From Bacteroidales bacterium (lineage in GTDB: Bacteria; Bacteroidota; Bacteroidia; Bacteroidales; UBA932): a stretch of DNA of 64,000 nt. The notes under the pieces are model-generated. The model did not search any database. It was given only the letters and a program-made list of their open reading frames with translations, and had not been told where the DNA came from. The stretch is taken from contig JAQVBQ010000005.1 of assembly GCA_028690215.1 (NCBI GenBank), positions 1-64,000 on the forward strand, in the 5' to 3' direction. Below, in pieces: positions 8,867 to 16,679 of this stretch; within the stretch, counting starts at the first letter, position 1, and the number at the start of each line of letters is the position of its first letter. The position numbers were made by a program, and so were the translations under genes.

Positions 8867-9841
8867 TTACAATGGCTTAACCGGTATGCATATATCCAGC
8901 ACAAATTTGCCTTTGGCATCATCTTCACTTGAGTTGTAATATAACTCATACGGATTGCCCTCTCTAGGCTGTTGGCCGCTTTCTGTGAGCCACAAGCACA
9001 TGGTATTCCAAGCCTTTTCAAATCCAGTTACATCAATCTCAAACCGACCGACAGCATATCGTCCTCCCTCAATTTTCATCTTGCCTATCTCGCCCTCTGT
9101 TTTCACATCCTTTTCTACTGTGATACAGGCACTCTGACGAACTTGTTCAATCGCTGTTATGGAAGGATCGTCATGATAAACGGTAATGGTTTTGGTTGCC
9201 GGGAAATTCAGTAAACCCCTCGGGCCGGCCCACTTCATCAACTTCTCGTAAGCCTCTCCGATCTTGTTAAACTGCCCTGTATGTCTGCAATATATGACGT
9301 TTAATGCAGGCATCTCTTTGATTTCGATTTTAGTCTCCATAAAAATTAAATTTGAGTGATTAAATTGATTTATCTCATCACTGCAAAGTTGATCTCTAAA
9401 ATCCGGGTAGTGTTGATTTATCTTGCTCCTGAGTTGACCATTCTTGCTAAAATATAAGCCGTTTTTTGCAAAAACGGCTTTTTCTGTATCTCTGTACTCT
9501 TTGGCAGTCACCCCAAAATATTTTCTGAATGTTCGGCTGAAATGGGCTACGCTGCCAAATCCACAATTATATGCAACCTCACTTATTGCAACATCTTCGT
9601 TTACAAGTAGTCGTGCGGCTTTTTCTATTCTGACCCTTTGAATGAAGGCATTGACAGGCTCATTTGTAATAGCTGTGAATATTCGGTGAAAATGAAAAGG
9701 GGAGAAACAGGCAACCTCGGAAAGTTTGTCAAGAGAGAGCTCATCATTTATATGCTGCTCAATATAATCTGTTACCCTATTAATTCTTGCCGTGTACTCC
9801 TGCCGGCTCCGGTTTTTTGTATTCATTCTTGAAAGATTCAC
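8867..9841 (-). CDS. AraC-family regulator with GyrI-like effector-binding domain
   Basis: This 324-residue protein has the AraC DNA-binding unit at the N-terminus (about 17-118; LDKLSEVACFSPFHFHRIF, then GFGSVAHFSRTFRKYFG). A GyrI/SOUL-like effector-binding domain follows from about residue 169 (METKIEIKEMPALNVIYCRH). This order is that of the Rob/BmrR-like regulators, which respond to small lipophilic compounds or act as SbmC-type binders. MNTKN, five codons downstream, is an alternative start. It follows the 137-residue unknown protein after 14 bases and is probably the last gene of that unit. Confidence 0.9.
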   Translation of the reverse strand: MNLSRMNTKNRSRQEYTARINRVTDYIEQHINDELSLDKLSEVACFSPFHFHRIFTAITNEPVNAFIQRVRIEKAARLLVNEDVAISEVAYNCGFGSVAHFSRTFRKYFGVTAKEYRDTEKAVFAKNGLYFSKNGQLRSKINQHYPDFRDQLCSDEINQFNHSNLIFMETKIEIKEMPALNVIYCRHTGQFNKIGEAYEKLMKWAGPRGLLNFPATKTITVYHDDPSITAIEQVRQSACITVEKDVKTEGEIGKMKIEGGRYAVGRFEIDVTGFEKAWNTMCLWLTESGQQPREGNPYELYYNSSEDDAKGKFVLDICIPVKPL

Positions 9842-9855
9842 TTTTCTGAGATCGA

Positions 9856-10269
9856 TTAAACCTTTTTCATTACTGCATTCCAGGTATTAATCAGAGTATG
9901 ACCATCGTATAACGCCCCATGTGCAAAACATGTATTATCTTCTCTTCTAATAATCTCGAATCCGTTCAGCTCGGTATCCTGAATTGTAAATTTTGAAAAA
10001 ATGAGATTTCTGTCAATGTTGAAAACCCCTTTTAAAATACCGAGTTCAGGATTCATGGATTCAAACTTATATTCGTTATCAGAAGCCAATCCTATCACAT
10101 AATCATTAGTAATCTCTGTCTCACCGAACATAGTCCGGCTGTTGTTTATAACAATTTGCTCTTTCACATCAATATTTGATTCGCCATTGCCTTTTGATAT
10201 GCTACCGTCCGGATACACAAATTCTGTCTCTGTAATCCACCGGGCAGTTTCGGATAATAAATGGTTCAT
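9856..10269 (-). CDS. Hypothetical protein, 137 residues
   Basis: No signal peptide or membrane helix is seen and no family is recognised with confidence. The sequence alternates short beta-prone segments (ISKGNGESNIDVKEQIVINN, NYSVIGLASDNEYKFESMNP-type runs) and looks like a small beta-barrel or lipocalin-like fold of the sort found in proteins that estimate or bind small ligands. That is an inference from composition only. It begins two bases after the secreted protein stop and precedes the AraC/GyrI regulator, so the three genes probably share a transcript. Confidence 0.65.
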   Translation of the reverse strand: MNHLLSETARWITETEFVYPDGSISKGNGESNIDVKEQIVINNSRTMFGETEITNDYVIGLASDNEYKFESMNPELGILKGVFNIDRNLIFSKFTIQDTELNGFEIIRREDNTCFAHGALYDGHTLINTWNAVMKKV

Positions 10270-10271
10270 AA

Positions 10272-11315
10272 TTATTTATGTTTTTTGACAATTCTAAAAG
10301 AGTTGAAAAAATCTGACATTTTTCGGTTGTTATCTTTATTTGGATATGTTATGACTCCGAGAGAGTATAAATACTCATCGATGTAAAACACACGATAAAC
10401 CATAAGAAATTCACCTTTAGAGAAATAACATTTGTACTCTTTACCCAACCTATTTTTGTAAAACACATCGTTGATTGAAATCAGCTCCCCATTTACTGAT
10501 TGTAATGAATTATCAATGCATTTTTTGTAAAACTTATTTAATTCATAAATTTCATCCTGATTGACAACCTTTGTCGGATATTTAGTCTGAAGTGAAACAT
10601 AGACAATATTGTCGGAATCTTCATTGGTTTCCAGTGTCTGGATATTAATAGTCAATTTGCCGTATTCAGAATCAATGAGTTTATTTTCTATCGCGGGTTT
10701 AGAAGGAAAATCAATTAAATATTTTTGCGCAACCGAATCGCTCGGGACAATAAAATTTCCCTTGGTAGTATTGATTAGGTTAAACGAATCAAAATAATTG
10801 TTTATAGACACATTATGGTTCTGATCTTCTCTTGAAACCACAGATAATTGATATAAAGAGCTATTTACCAGGAATACGCGGAACTCAAGAAACATGTTTG
10901 TATTAGTATTCTTCCACTTGAAGATCTTTCCGGGATAGCCCTCCTTTTCAACTAATGAAGATGACAGAAGCACAAATTCCTTATCGTCAAACAATTCACT
11001 CTGGGAAGAGTTGATAAATCCTTCGACAACAGACAGCAGAGAGTCAGAGCATATATACTCGGAAGGATATTTTGTTAAGCTTAGCCCATAGTATTTGTTT
11101 TCATGTAAAGTATCTTCAACATTGATTTCCCAATTATATGTCACGATAGGAGTGTCCTGCAAAAATGAGGTGTCTGCGGATATACTTGGTTGTTGGAAAA
11201 AATCGATTCTAAAATTTTTATCGGGATAATTGTAGGATTTCCATCCATCCTGACCATAGGAACAGACACAAAGCGCTGAAAGAAAAAGTGTTAAAAAAGC
11301 AGGTAATTTTCTCAT
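10272..11315 (-). CDS. Secreted hypothetical protein with two repeated modules
   Basis: This 347-residue protein has a Sec signal peptide (MRKLPAFLTLFLSALCVCSYGQ, cleavage near 21). The mature part seems to contain the same ~150-residue module twice. Each copy begins with a pattern like 'FRIDFFQQPS' or 'YLIDFPSKPA', has a central strand ending YPS/YPT, and closes with YFDSFNLIN or FFNSFRIVK. The function is unknown. A Cys occurs in the signal segment but not in a convincing lipobox. It is the first gene of the unit that ends with the AraC/GyrI regulator. Confidence 0.72.
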   Translation of the reverse strand: MRKLPAFLTLFLSALCVCSYGQDGWKSYNYPDKNFRIDFFQQPSISADTSFLQDTPIVTYNWEINVEDTLHENKYYGLSLTKYPSEYICSDSLLSVVEGFINSSQSELFDDKEFVLLSSSLVEKEGYPGKIFKWKNTNTNMFLEFRVFLVNSSLYQLSVVSREDQNHNVSINNYFDSFNLINTTKGNFIVPSDSVAQKYLIDFPSKPAIENKLIDSEYGKLTINIQTLETNEDSDNIVYVSLQTKYPTKVVNQDEIYELNKFYKKCIDNSLQSVNGELISINDVFYKNRLGKEYKCYFSKGEFLMVYRVFYIDEYLYSLGVITYPNKDNNRKMSDFFNSFRIVKKHK

Positions 11316-11386
11316 TTTTAATTATTACAAACAATTCATGTTTCAAATATGATTAACTCATATTTCTCCGGGGAAAGATCAATAAC

Positions 11387-11455
11387 ATGCGGCAATTATC
11401 TTAACCGCATCTTAGACAATGAAATGTAAAGTTATGACATTTGGAATAAATGTCA
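11387..11455. repeat. Two short inverted repeats in the 11316-11492 gap
   Basis: ATGCGG...CCGCAT (11387-11410) and TGACATTT-GGAAT-AAATGTCA (11435-11455) are perfect short stems in the gap between the secreted protein and the nuclease stop. Neither is followed by a T-tract. They may help stop nuclease transcription or bind a regulator. Nothing else is visible in this gap. Confidence 0.35.
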
Positions 11456-11492
11456 ATTATAATAGTGTAAAAATTAGAATTGTAAAAAATCG

Positions 11493-12404
11493 CTACAGCA
11501 CCTCGTTAAGCAATGCTGCAAGGCGATACCCGGCTCTTAGAACCATGTCACGACCCAGCGGTCCGAAGACCTGTAGTTGCTCTTTTGTGATTTTGCTGTC
11601 TGGCTCGGGCTCAAAGACGGGGTCAAGGCGGCTTGTAATATCACGGCACCAATCCTCAATGCTGCCTTTCTGTATCTCTTTCTGCCAGCGGACTGCCTCT
11701 TTTTTGCCTAATGATCCGTTAATGCACGGGTCGCAATAATATGCAAAATCTGCAGGTCCCCCAATATAACGATCAACCAGAATATCAGTATCCCAGATAT
11801 TATGGTACCTTATTTCCTTGCCATTATAGATAACGTTGTATTTTAAATCATTGCGGTCACGCTTGTCGGTAAAGTGGACATGTGAAGGACAATGCATGTC
11901 TCCAACCAGGTGAACAACCATTTGAAGGGCGAGTTTAACCTCCTCGGCAGAATGACTCTTTCTGTTTCTGAGAATTTCCGCATATTTTTTTATTGCCCAA
12001 ATACATTCCCCCTTGTCAACATTAAGGTAATTACCGGATGCGTCAGCCATCCACCCATGAGGTATGGTGCTCCATACTCTTCCTTTGTCATCGGTGCTGT
12101 AAAATGCTCCAAAGCTGAATGCTTTACCATCAGGGCCTTTGAGCACAGGAGCCCCATCAACAATTATATACTCACCCTCTTCCAATGGGACACAAATTTT
12201 ATATCTATCTTCATCAGGAAAGGCTGCATGTTCGATAAGACTCTCTTTTTGATATATTTCTTGTACAGCTTTGCGAGCGGCCCTTGAGAGATGTTGCTCT
12301 GCTATATATGCAATTGTTGCATGATTGCGTCGGCCGAATGCGTTTGCATTCACACAATTAAAAAGGCTGATTATTAATATCGATATGATAATAAAACGTT
12401 TCAT
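11493..12404 (-). CDS. Secreted S1/P1-type nuclease (zinc-dependent phosphodiesterase)
   Basis: The start at 12404 (MKRFIIISILIISLF) gives a good Sec signal peptide cleaved after VNANA; the ORF-track start 12 codons earlier does not. The mature protein of about 280 residues has the trinuclear-zinc signature of S1/P1 nucleases: NHATIAYIA, an Asp in FPDED, PHGW, HLVGDMHCPSH (H-x3-D-x5-H) and HNIWD (H-x3-D). Members cut single-stranded nucleic acid and remove 3'-phosphates. The first mature residue would be Phe, where P1 has a zinc-binding Trp. A LacI-type operator overlaps the start codon, which links this gene with the large operon on the other side of lacI. Confidence 0.85.
   Translation of the reverse strand: MKRFIIISILIISLFNCVNANAFGRRNHATIAYIAEQHLSRAARKAVQEIYQKESLIEHAAFPDEDRYKICVPLEEGEYIIVDGAPVLKGPDGKAFSFGAFYSTDDKGRVWSTIPHGWMADASGNYLNVDKGECIWAIKKYAEILRNRKSHSAEEVKLALQMVVHLVGDMHCPSHVHFTDKRDRNDLKYNVIYNGKEIRYHNIWDTDILVDRYIGGPADFAYYCDPCINGSLGKKEAVRWQKEIQKGSIEDWCRDITSRLDPVFEPEPDSKITKEQLQVFGPLGRDMVLRAGYRLAALLNEVL
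12391..12404. promoter_or_regulatory. Putative LacI-family operator O3 at the nuclease start
   Basis: ATAAAACGTTTCAT shares the core T-n-AAACGTTT-n-A with the two sites in front of the large operon. It lies about 17 bp beyond the nuclease -7 box, at nearly the same offset as O2 from its own promoter. The site also encodes the start MKRF, so chance is a real alternative. Confidence 0.5.
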
Positions 12405-12420
12405 GTTTTTGAATTTGCGC

Positions 12421-12454
12421 CAAATATATAAAAATTCCATGCTATCTTTGCAAA
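12421..12454 (-). promoter_or_regulatory. Promoter of the S1/P1 nuclease gene
   Basis: TATATTTG (-7 box, 12421-12428) lies 22 bp downstream of TTTG (12451-12454). Transcription would start near 12414, ten bases before the ATG. It overlaps the divergent lacI promoter. Confidence 0.55.
12443..12450 (+). promoter_or_regulatory. Promoter -7 box of the LacI-family gene
   Basis: TATCTTTG is a perfect TAnnTTTG box, but it ends only six bases before the ATG at 12457, so the mRNA would be leaderless or nearly so. The nearest upstream TTTG (12414-12417) is 25 bp away, longer than usual. Confidence 0.5.
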
Positions 12455-12456
12455 AT

Positions 12457-13485
12457 ATGGTGAAGCGTGTTACGATAAAGGATGTTGCAAAAGAGGCAGG
12501 AGTATCAATCGCTCTTGTTTCTATGGTTTTAAACTCAAATATTGGCCCGGATGGAAAACCGAACTGCCCTGTAAGAAAAGAGACAGCAAAACGAATACTC
12601 AGAGCAGTGGCAAAACTGGGTTACATACCAAACAAGGCTGCAGCATCGATTCGAAGTGGAAGGACATACACTATAGCTGTAATTACATCCGACATCTCCA
12701 GTAGCTTTTTCTCTGAAATATCCAAGTATATAGAGAATCTGGCATATGACCAGGGTTACAATATAATTTTTGCAAGTTCTGACGAAAACCCGGTGAAACT
12801 TTCAAAAGTCGTGGATTCCGCAATTCGTCTTGGCGTTGAAGGAATGATTGTAGTGCCCTCTCCAAACGGAGAAGCTACTTTTAATAAAATTTCAGGACTT
12901 GAAATACCTATTGTATTCCTTGAGAGGGATGTGCCTGATTTCCCTAAAGCAGGAAGGGTTCTTCTGGATAATCCAGAGGCAATCAGATTATCTTTATCAG
13001 AGCTGTACGATTCAGGATATCGTAAAATTGAGCTGCTTGCAAACGATATGAATATCAGTACCATCCAAACCCGTGTAGAAGGTTACCGTAGAGAAATGAT
13101 AAAATGGGGACTAGAAGAGAATATTCATATAAACTATGTAAAGAACGGATCAAAAGCTGAACAGGTTGAAGATTTGCTTCGTAGTGCAAAAGCCCGGGGA
13201 GCAGAGGCATTGTATTTGACTTCCAATACAATTACCATTCTGACTATGATTGCAATAAAGAATCTTAAACTAAAAGTGCCACAAGATATAGCATTTGTCG
13301 GATTCGACTATTCTCCGTTTTATGAAGTCTATGCGACGTCTGTTTCATACATACATGAGTCAGCAGAGCAACTTGCATATGAGTCTTTCAAAATGCTTGT
13401 TGACATGATTGAGAACAATGCAGAAGCCAGTACTGTTGTTTTGACCCCTGAGCTTATAAAAGGGAATTCGTCGAAAAAGTTCTAA
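12457..13485 (+). CDS. LacI-family transcriptional regulator
   Basis: The ORF track starts 44 codons too early, inside the divergent nuclease. The ATG at 12457 begins MVKRVTIKDVAKEAGVSIAL, the usual LacI-family start, and gives 342 residues. A helix-turn-helix headpiece and hinge (about 1-60, with RAVAKLGYIPNKAAASIRSG) precede a type I periplasmic-binding-protein fold that begins at TYTIAVITSD and ends near the C-terminus. The effector is not evident. The gene sits 80 bases before the 13-gene operon and is divergent from the nuclease. Matching palindromes at both promoters suggest that it represses both and responds to an intermediate of the pathway. Confidence 0.93.
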   Translation: MVKRVTIKDVAKEAGVSIALVSMVLNSNIGPDGKPNCPVRKETAKRILRAVAKLGYIPNKAAASIRSGRTYTIAVITSDISSSFFSEISKYIENLAYDQGYNIIFASSDENPVKLSKVVDSAIRLGVEGMIVVPSPNGEATFNKISGLEIPIVFLERDVPDFPKAGRVLLDNPEAIRLSLSELYDSGYRKIELLANDMNISTIQTRVEGYRREMIKWGLEENIHINYVKNGSKAEQVEDLLRSAKARGAEALYLTSNTITILTMIAIKNLKLKVPQDIAFVGFDYSPFYEVYATSVSYIHESAEQLAYESFKMLVDMIENNAEASTVVLTPELIKGNSSKKF

Positions 13486-13500
13486 AAAATTCAAAAAATC

Positions 13501-13516
13501 ATTAAAACGTTTAAAT
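13501..13516. promoter_or_regulatory. LacI-family operator O1 (upstream of the operon promoter)
   Basis: ATTAAAACGTTTAAAT is a 16-bp palindrome with one mismatched pair, centred on CG as LacI-family sites are. It occupies the place where the -33 element would be. Confidence 0.7.
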
Positions 13517-13523
13517 TTATTTT

Positions 13524-13531
13524 TATATTTG
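13524..13531 (+). promoter_or_regulatory. Promoter -7 box of the 13-gene operon
   Basis: TATATTTG matches TAnnTTTG. The start would be near 13538, 28 bases before the first gene. No TTTG -33 element is visible. The expected place is covered by operator O1, so the promoter may be weak without an activator. Confidence 0.65.
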
Positions 13532-13542
13532 CATAAAGTATT

Positions 13543-13560
13543 AATTGAAACGTTTTAATT
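13543..13560. promoter_or_regulatory. LacI-family operator O2 (downstream of the operon promoter)
   Basis: AATTGAAACGTTTTAATT is an 18-bp palindrome with one mismatched pair at the same position as in O1. Its centre is 43 bp from that of O1, about four helical turns, which would suit a small repression loop around the promoter. Confidence 0.7.
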
Positions 13561-13565
13561 GAGTC

Positions 13566-14879
13566 GTGTCTGAAAAAGCTATTACCTTAAATAAAGAGGT
13601 TCCCGTTGTCGGAAAGTATGATGTCGTAGTATGCGGGGGTGGACCTGCAGGATTTATTGCAGCAATTGCATCATCACGAGAAGGTGCAAAAACCGCAATT
13701 GTTGAGCAGTATGGGTTTCTAGGTGGCATGGCAACCGCCGGTCTTGTGAACCCATTGAGCGTATTTACCTATAATAATGAAAAAGTAATCGGAGGGATTC
13801 CCTGGGAGTTTATCGAGCGTTTACAGGGAATGGGAGGTGCTCTTGTCGAGAAACCACTGGGAAACGTAGCGTTTGAGCCGGAGTTGTATAAACTTTGTTG
13901 CCAAAGGATGATGATTGAGGCAGGTGTGGATATGTATATGCACTCATATATCAGTGGATGTGTCTGTAATGGAACATCTGTCAGCCATATAGTCATTGAG
14001 AACAAGAATGGATCTGAGGCTCTTGAAAGTAATATTTTTATCGATTGTACTGGTGATGCAGATTTAGCTGCAATGGCCGGAGTTCCGATGCAACACGATC
14101 AGGACAATCCTCTTCAGCCTCTTTCTACATACTTTGTATTGGGTGGCGTTGATACAGAATCAACAATTATAAAAGAGGCCATGCATCACAATAAACAGGG
14201 TGTTAACTGCCACTGTATGCCGGTTCGGGAAAAATTACTTGCTCTTCGTGAGTCTTTGGGAATTCCCGAGTTCGGTGGCCCTTGGTTCTGTACCACACTT
14301 CAACCGGGGGTTGTTACTGTCAACATGACCCGTACATCTGGGAATGCATGCGATAACCGCGATTTTACACGAGCTGAATCAGAATTGAGAGAAGATGTGT
14401 TTAAAATGGCCCAAATCCTCAAAGAAAACTTTGAAGAGTTTAAGGATAGTTACGTAACCCATGTTGCAGTTCATGCCGGAATCCGTGAAACCCGCCGTAT
14501 AAAAGGTGTTTACACCATTACCGGAGAAGAGTATCTTAATGCGTTTCGCTATCAGGACACTGTTTCGAGAGGTGCTCACCCAATTGATATTCACGTTGCA
14601 AGGGGTGCGACACAAAATGTCACATTCCTTAAGACACCGGCATTTGTGCCTTATAGGGCTTTGATAGCCGAGAATTACCCGAATCTTATTGTTGCAGGCC
14701 GTAGTATAAGTGCAGACAAGACAGCTTTTGCCTCTCTGAGAGTTCAGGCAAGTTGCATGGGTATGGGTCAGGCAGCCGGAGTTGCTGCGGCAATATGCGC
14801 CACTGTAAAGTGTAATGTACAGGGTGTGAATATTGATGTACTGACTGAGAAATTGAGATTGCTTGGAGCAGCTATTTAA
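13566..14879 (+). CDS. FAD-dependent oxidoreductase (FAD_oxidored family), first gene of operon
   Basis: This 437-residue protein without a signal peptide belongs to the flavoprotein group with an N-terminal Rossmann dinucleotide fold. CGGGPAGFIAAIASSREGAK (about 22-41) is the FAD-binding loop. FIDCTGDADLAAMAGVP and LIVAGRSISADKTAFASLRV are the second and third FAD contacts of this family. ETRRIKGVYTITGEEY lies between them. The substrate is unknown; relatives are often found in Bacteroidota carbohydrate loci. The start is GTG at 13566, just after operator O2, with no ATG nearby. A distant paralogue is encoded ten genes downstream in the same operon. Confidence 0.85.
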   Translation: MSEKAITLNKEVPVVGKYDVVVCGGGPAGFIAAIASSREGAKTAIVEQYGFLGGMATAGLVNPLSVFTYNNEKVIGGIPWEFIERLQGMGGALVEKPLGNVAFEPELYKLCCQRMMIEAGVDMYMHSYISGCVCNGTSVSHIVIENKNGSEALESNIFIDCTGDADLAAMAGVPMQHDQDNPLQPLSTYFVLGGVDTESTIIKEAMHHNKQGVNCHCMPVREKLLALRESLGIPEFGGPWFCTTLQPGVVTVNMTRTSGNACDNRDFTRAESELREDVFKMAQILKENFEEFKDSYVTHVAVHAGIRETRRIKGVYTITGEEYLNAFRYQDTVSRGAHPIDIHVARGATQNVTFLKTPAFVPYRALIAENYPNLIVAGRSISADKTAFASLRVQASCMGMGQAAGVAAAICATVKCNVQGVNIDVLTEKLRLLGAAI

Positions 14880-14900
14880 TGATAATTAACTGATAACTAT

Positions 14901-16679
14901 ATGGGAAGCCTGGATTACATCGTAATTTTATTCTATTTCATCGGCTTGATTGCCGTAAGTATGGTCGTGTCACGGAAGATCAAGAGTTCCGAGGATATGT
15001 TTATTGCCGGTCGCAACTCTTCATGGTGGCTGTCCGGTATTTCGTCATATATGACAATCTTCTCTGCAAGCACTTTTGTGGTTTGGGGTGGAGTGGCCTA
15101 TAAATCAGGCATTGTAGCCGTAGTTGTAGCTATCTGTCTGGGATTTGCCTCCTTAATTGTAGGACGGTGGATTTCCGGGAAATGGAGAAAACTACGAATC
15201 AAATCTCCCGGGGAATTCCTTACAGTACGTTTTGGACATGGGACAGTAAGTTTCTATACTATTTCCGGTATTATCGGCCGTGCAATACATACGGCAATCG
15301 CCCTTTACGCCGTTGCCGTTGTTATGTGCGGGTTAATAAAGGTTCCAGACGGGAGTTTCCTGGCCTCTTCAGGGCTCACAGGAGATTCTGCAGCAGGTTA
15401 TCTGAGCATATGGTGGGCATTGTTAATCCTTGGAGCCGTTACCCTTGTCTATACTATCGCAGGTGGTTTTCTAGCCGTGCTGATGACAGATGTTATTCAG
15501 TTTGGTGTTTTGTTAGCCGTTGTCGTGTTTATGATTCCGCTATCATTCAATGCTGTTGGCGGGGTTGGAGAATTTTTAAGCAGAGCATCGGAAATTCCCG
15601 GATTTTTTTCCGGAACGTCAGAGAACTATACGTGGGTATGGCTTTTCTTATGGATATTCCTCAATGTGGCAATGATTGGCGGAGACTGGCCTTTTGTTCA
15701 GCGCTACATCAGTGTGCCGACTGTAAAGGATGCAAAGAAGAGTACATATCTTATAGCATTTTTTTATTTCCTGACACCTCTTATCTGGTACCTTCCAACA
15801 ATGATTTACAGGGTTATGGAGCCGGGGCTGGCTCTTGATGTTGACCCAACTGCCATGACTTTCAACGGAGAACATGCTTATGTCAATATGAGTAAACTGG
15901 TTCTTATGAACGGTGTGGTCGGAATGATGCTTGCAGCTATGCTCTCTGCCACTCTCAGCAATGTATCCGGCACGCTGAACGTTTACGCAAATGTGTTTAC
16001 CTATGAAATCTGGGGACACTCAGAAAAAAATAAAAGAGCGGATGAGAAAAAACGAATTCGTGTAGGACGTACTTTTACGTTTATATTCGGACTGGCGATC
16101 TTGGGAATCTCTCTTCTTGTTCCTTTTGCGGGCGGAGCTGAAAGGGTTGTTGTGACAATTTTGACAATGGTTATCTGCCCTCTGTATATTCCTTCGATAT
16201 GGGGTCTTTTCTCAAAAAGACTCAGTGGCAATCAACTCATTTGGTCAATGGCTGTTACCTGGGTTGTAGGCTTCGCAGCCAAATTCACTATACCGACGAG
16301 CGTTCTCAGTGGAAGCCTTCTAGAGTCTATAAGCGGTATGGTATTGCCGGTGGTAATCCTCCTTTGTATGGAGCTTTGGTCCAAATCCAAAGGTATTACA
16401 AATAAAGGCTATGAAGCAATTGAAAATTATACCGATCCGAATGCCGAGATTGAGCCGGGTGTCGAGATAAAGAAATCGGTGAAGGGATACTCGCACATGG
16501 CAATAAGTGTTTTTTGCATAACCATTGCAGCTATTGCCCTGCTCCTTATTGGCCTGATTGTCGTGGAAGATCCTAAAACACTGGCAGTAAAGAATATTGT
16601 AATGTGGTTTATCGCATCAATACTCATAATGGTGACAGGATACATGGTTTATCGCATTGTTGATAATAAACGAAAATGA
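14901..16679 (+). CDS. Sodium:solute symporter (SSS family)
   Basis: This 592-residue inner-membrane protein has about 13-14 predicted helices and the SSS architecture. Relevant segments include MFIAGRNSSWWLSGISSYMTIFSA near residue 34, IWWALLILGAVTLVYTIAGGFLAVLMTDVIQF near 170-200, and a long core. The family imports sugars, inositols, polyols, amino acids or sialic acid with Na+. The operon context favours a sugar or polyol. A short charged cytoplasmic loop (ENYTDPNAEIEPGVEIKKSV) precedes the last helices. It overlaps the following phosphatase gene by four bases. Confidence 0.9.
   Translation: MGSLDYIVILFYFIGLIAVSMVVSRKIKSSEDMFIAGRNSSWWLSGISSYMTIFSASTFVVWGGVAYKSGIVAVVVAICLGFASLIVGRWISGKWRKLRIKSPGEFLTVRFGHGTVSFYTISGIIGRAIHTAIALYAVAVVMCGLIKVPDGSFLASSGLTGDSAAGYLSIWWALLILGAVTLVYTIAGGFLAVLMTDVIQFGVLLAVVVFMIPLSFNAVGGVGEFLSRASEIPGFFSGTSENYTWVWLFLWIFLNVAMIGGDWPFVQRYISVPTVKDAKKSTYLIAFFYFLTPLIWYLPTMIYRVMEPGLALDVDPTAMTFNGEHAYVNMSKLVLMNGVVGMMLAAMLSATLSNVSGTLNVYANVFTYEIWGHSEKNKRADEKKRIRVGRTFTFIFGLAILGISLLVPFAGGAERVVVTILTMVICPLYIPSIWGLFSKRLSGNQLIWSMAVTWVVGFAAKFTIPTSVLSGSLLESISGMVLPVVILLCMELWSKSKGITNKGYEAIENYTDPNAEIEPGVEIKKSVKGYSHMAISVFCITIAAIALLLIGLIVVEDPKTLAVKNIVMWFIASILIMVTGYMVYRIVDNKRK

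Noticed and set aside
12325-12456. N-terminal extension of the LacI ORF
   Set aside because: It lies over the nuclease start and both promoters; LacI proteins start at MVKRVTIKDV.
15167-15838. 223-codon ORF on the plus strand
   Set aside because: Alternate-frame shadow of the symporter gene, rich in Arg/Cys.
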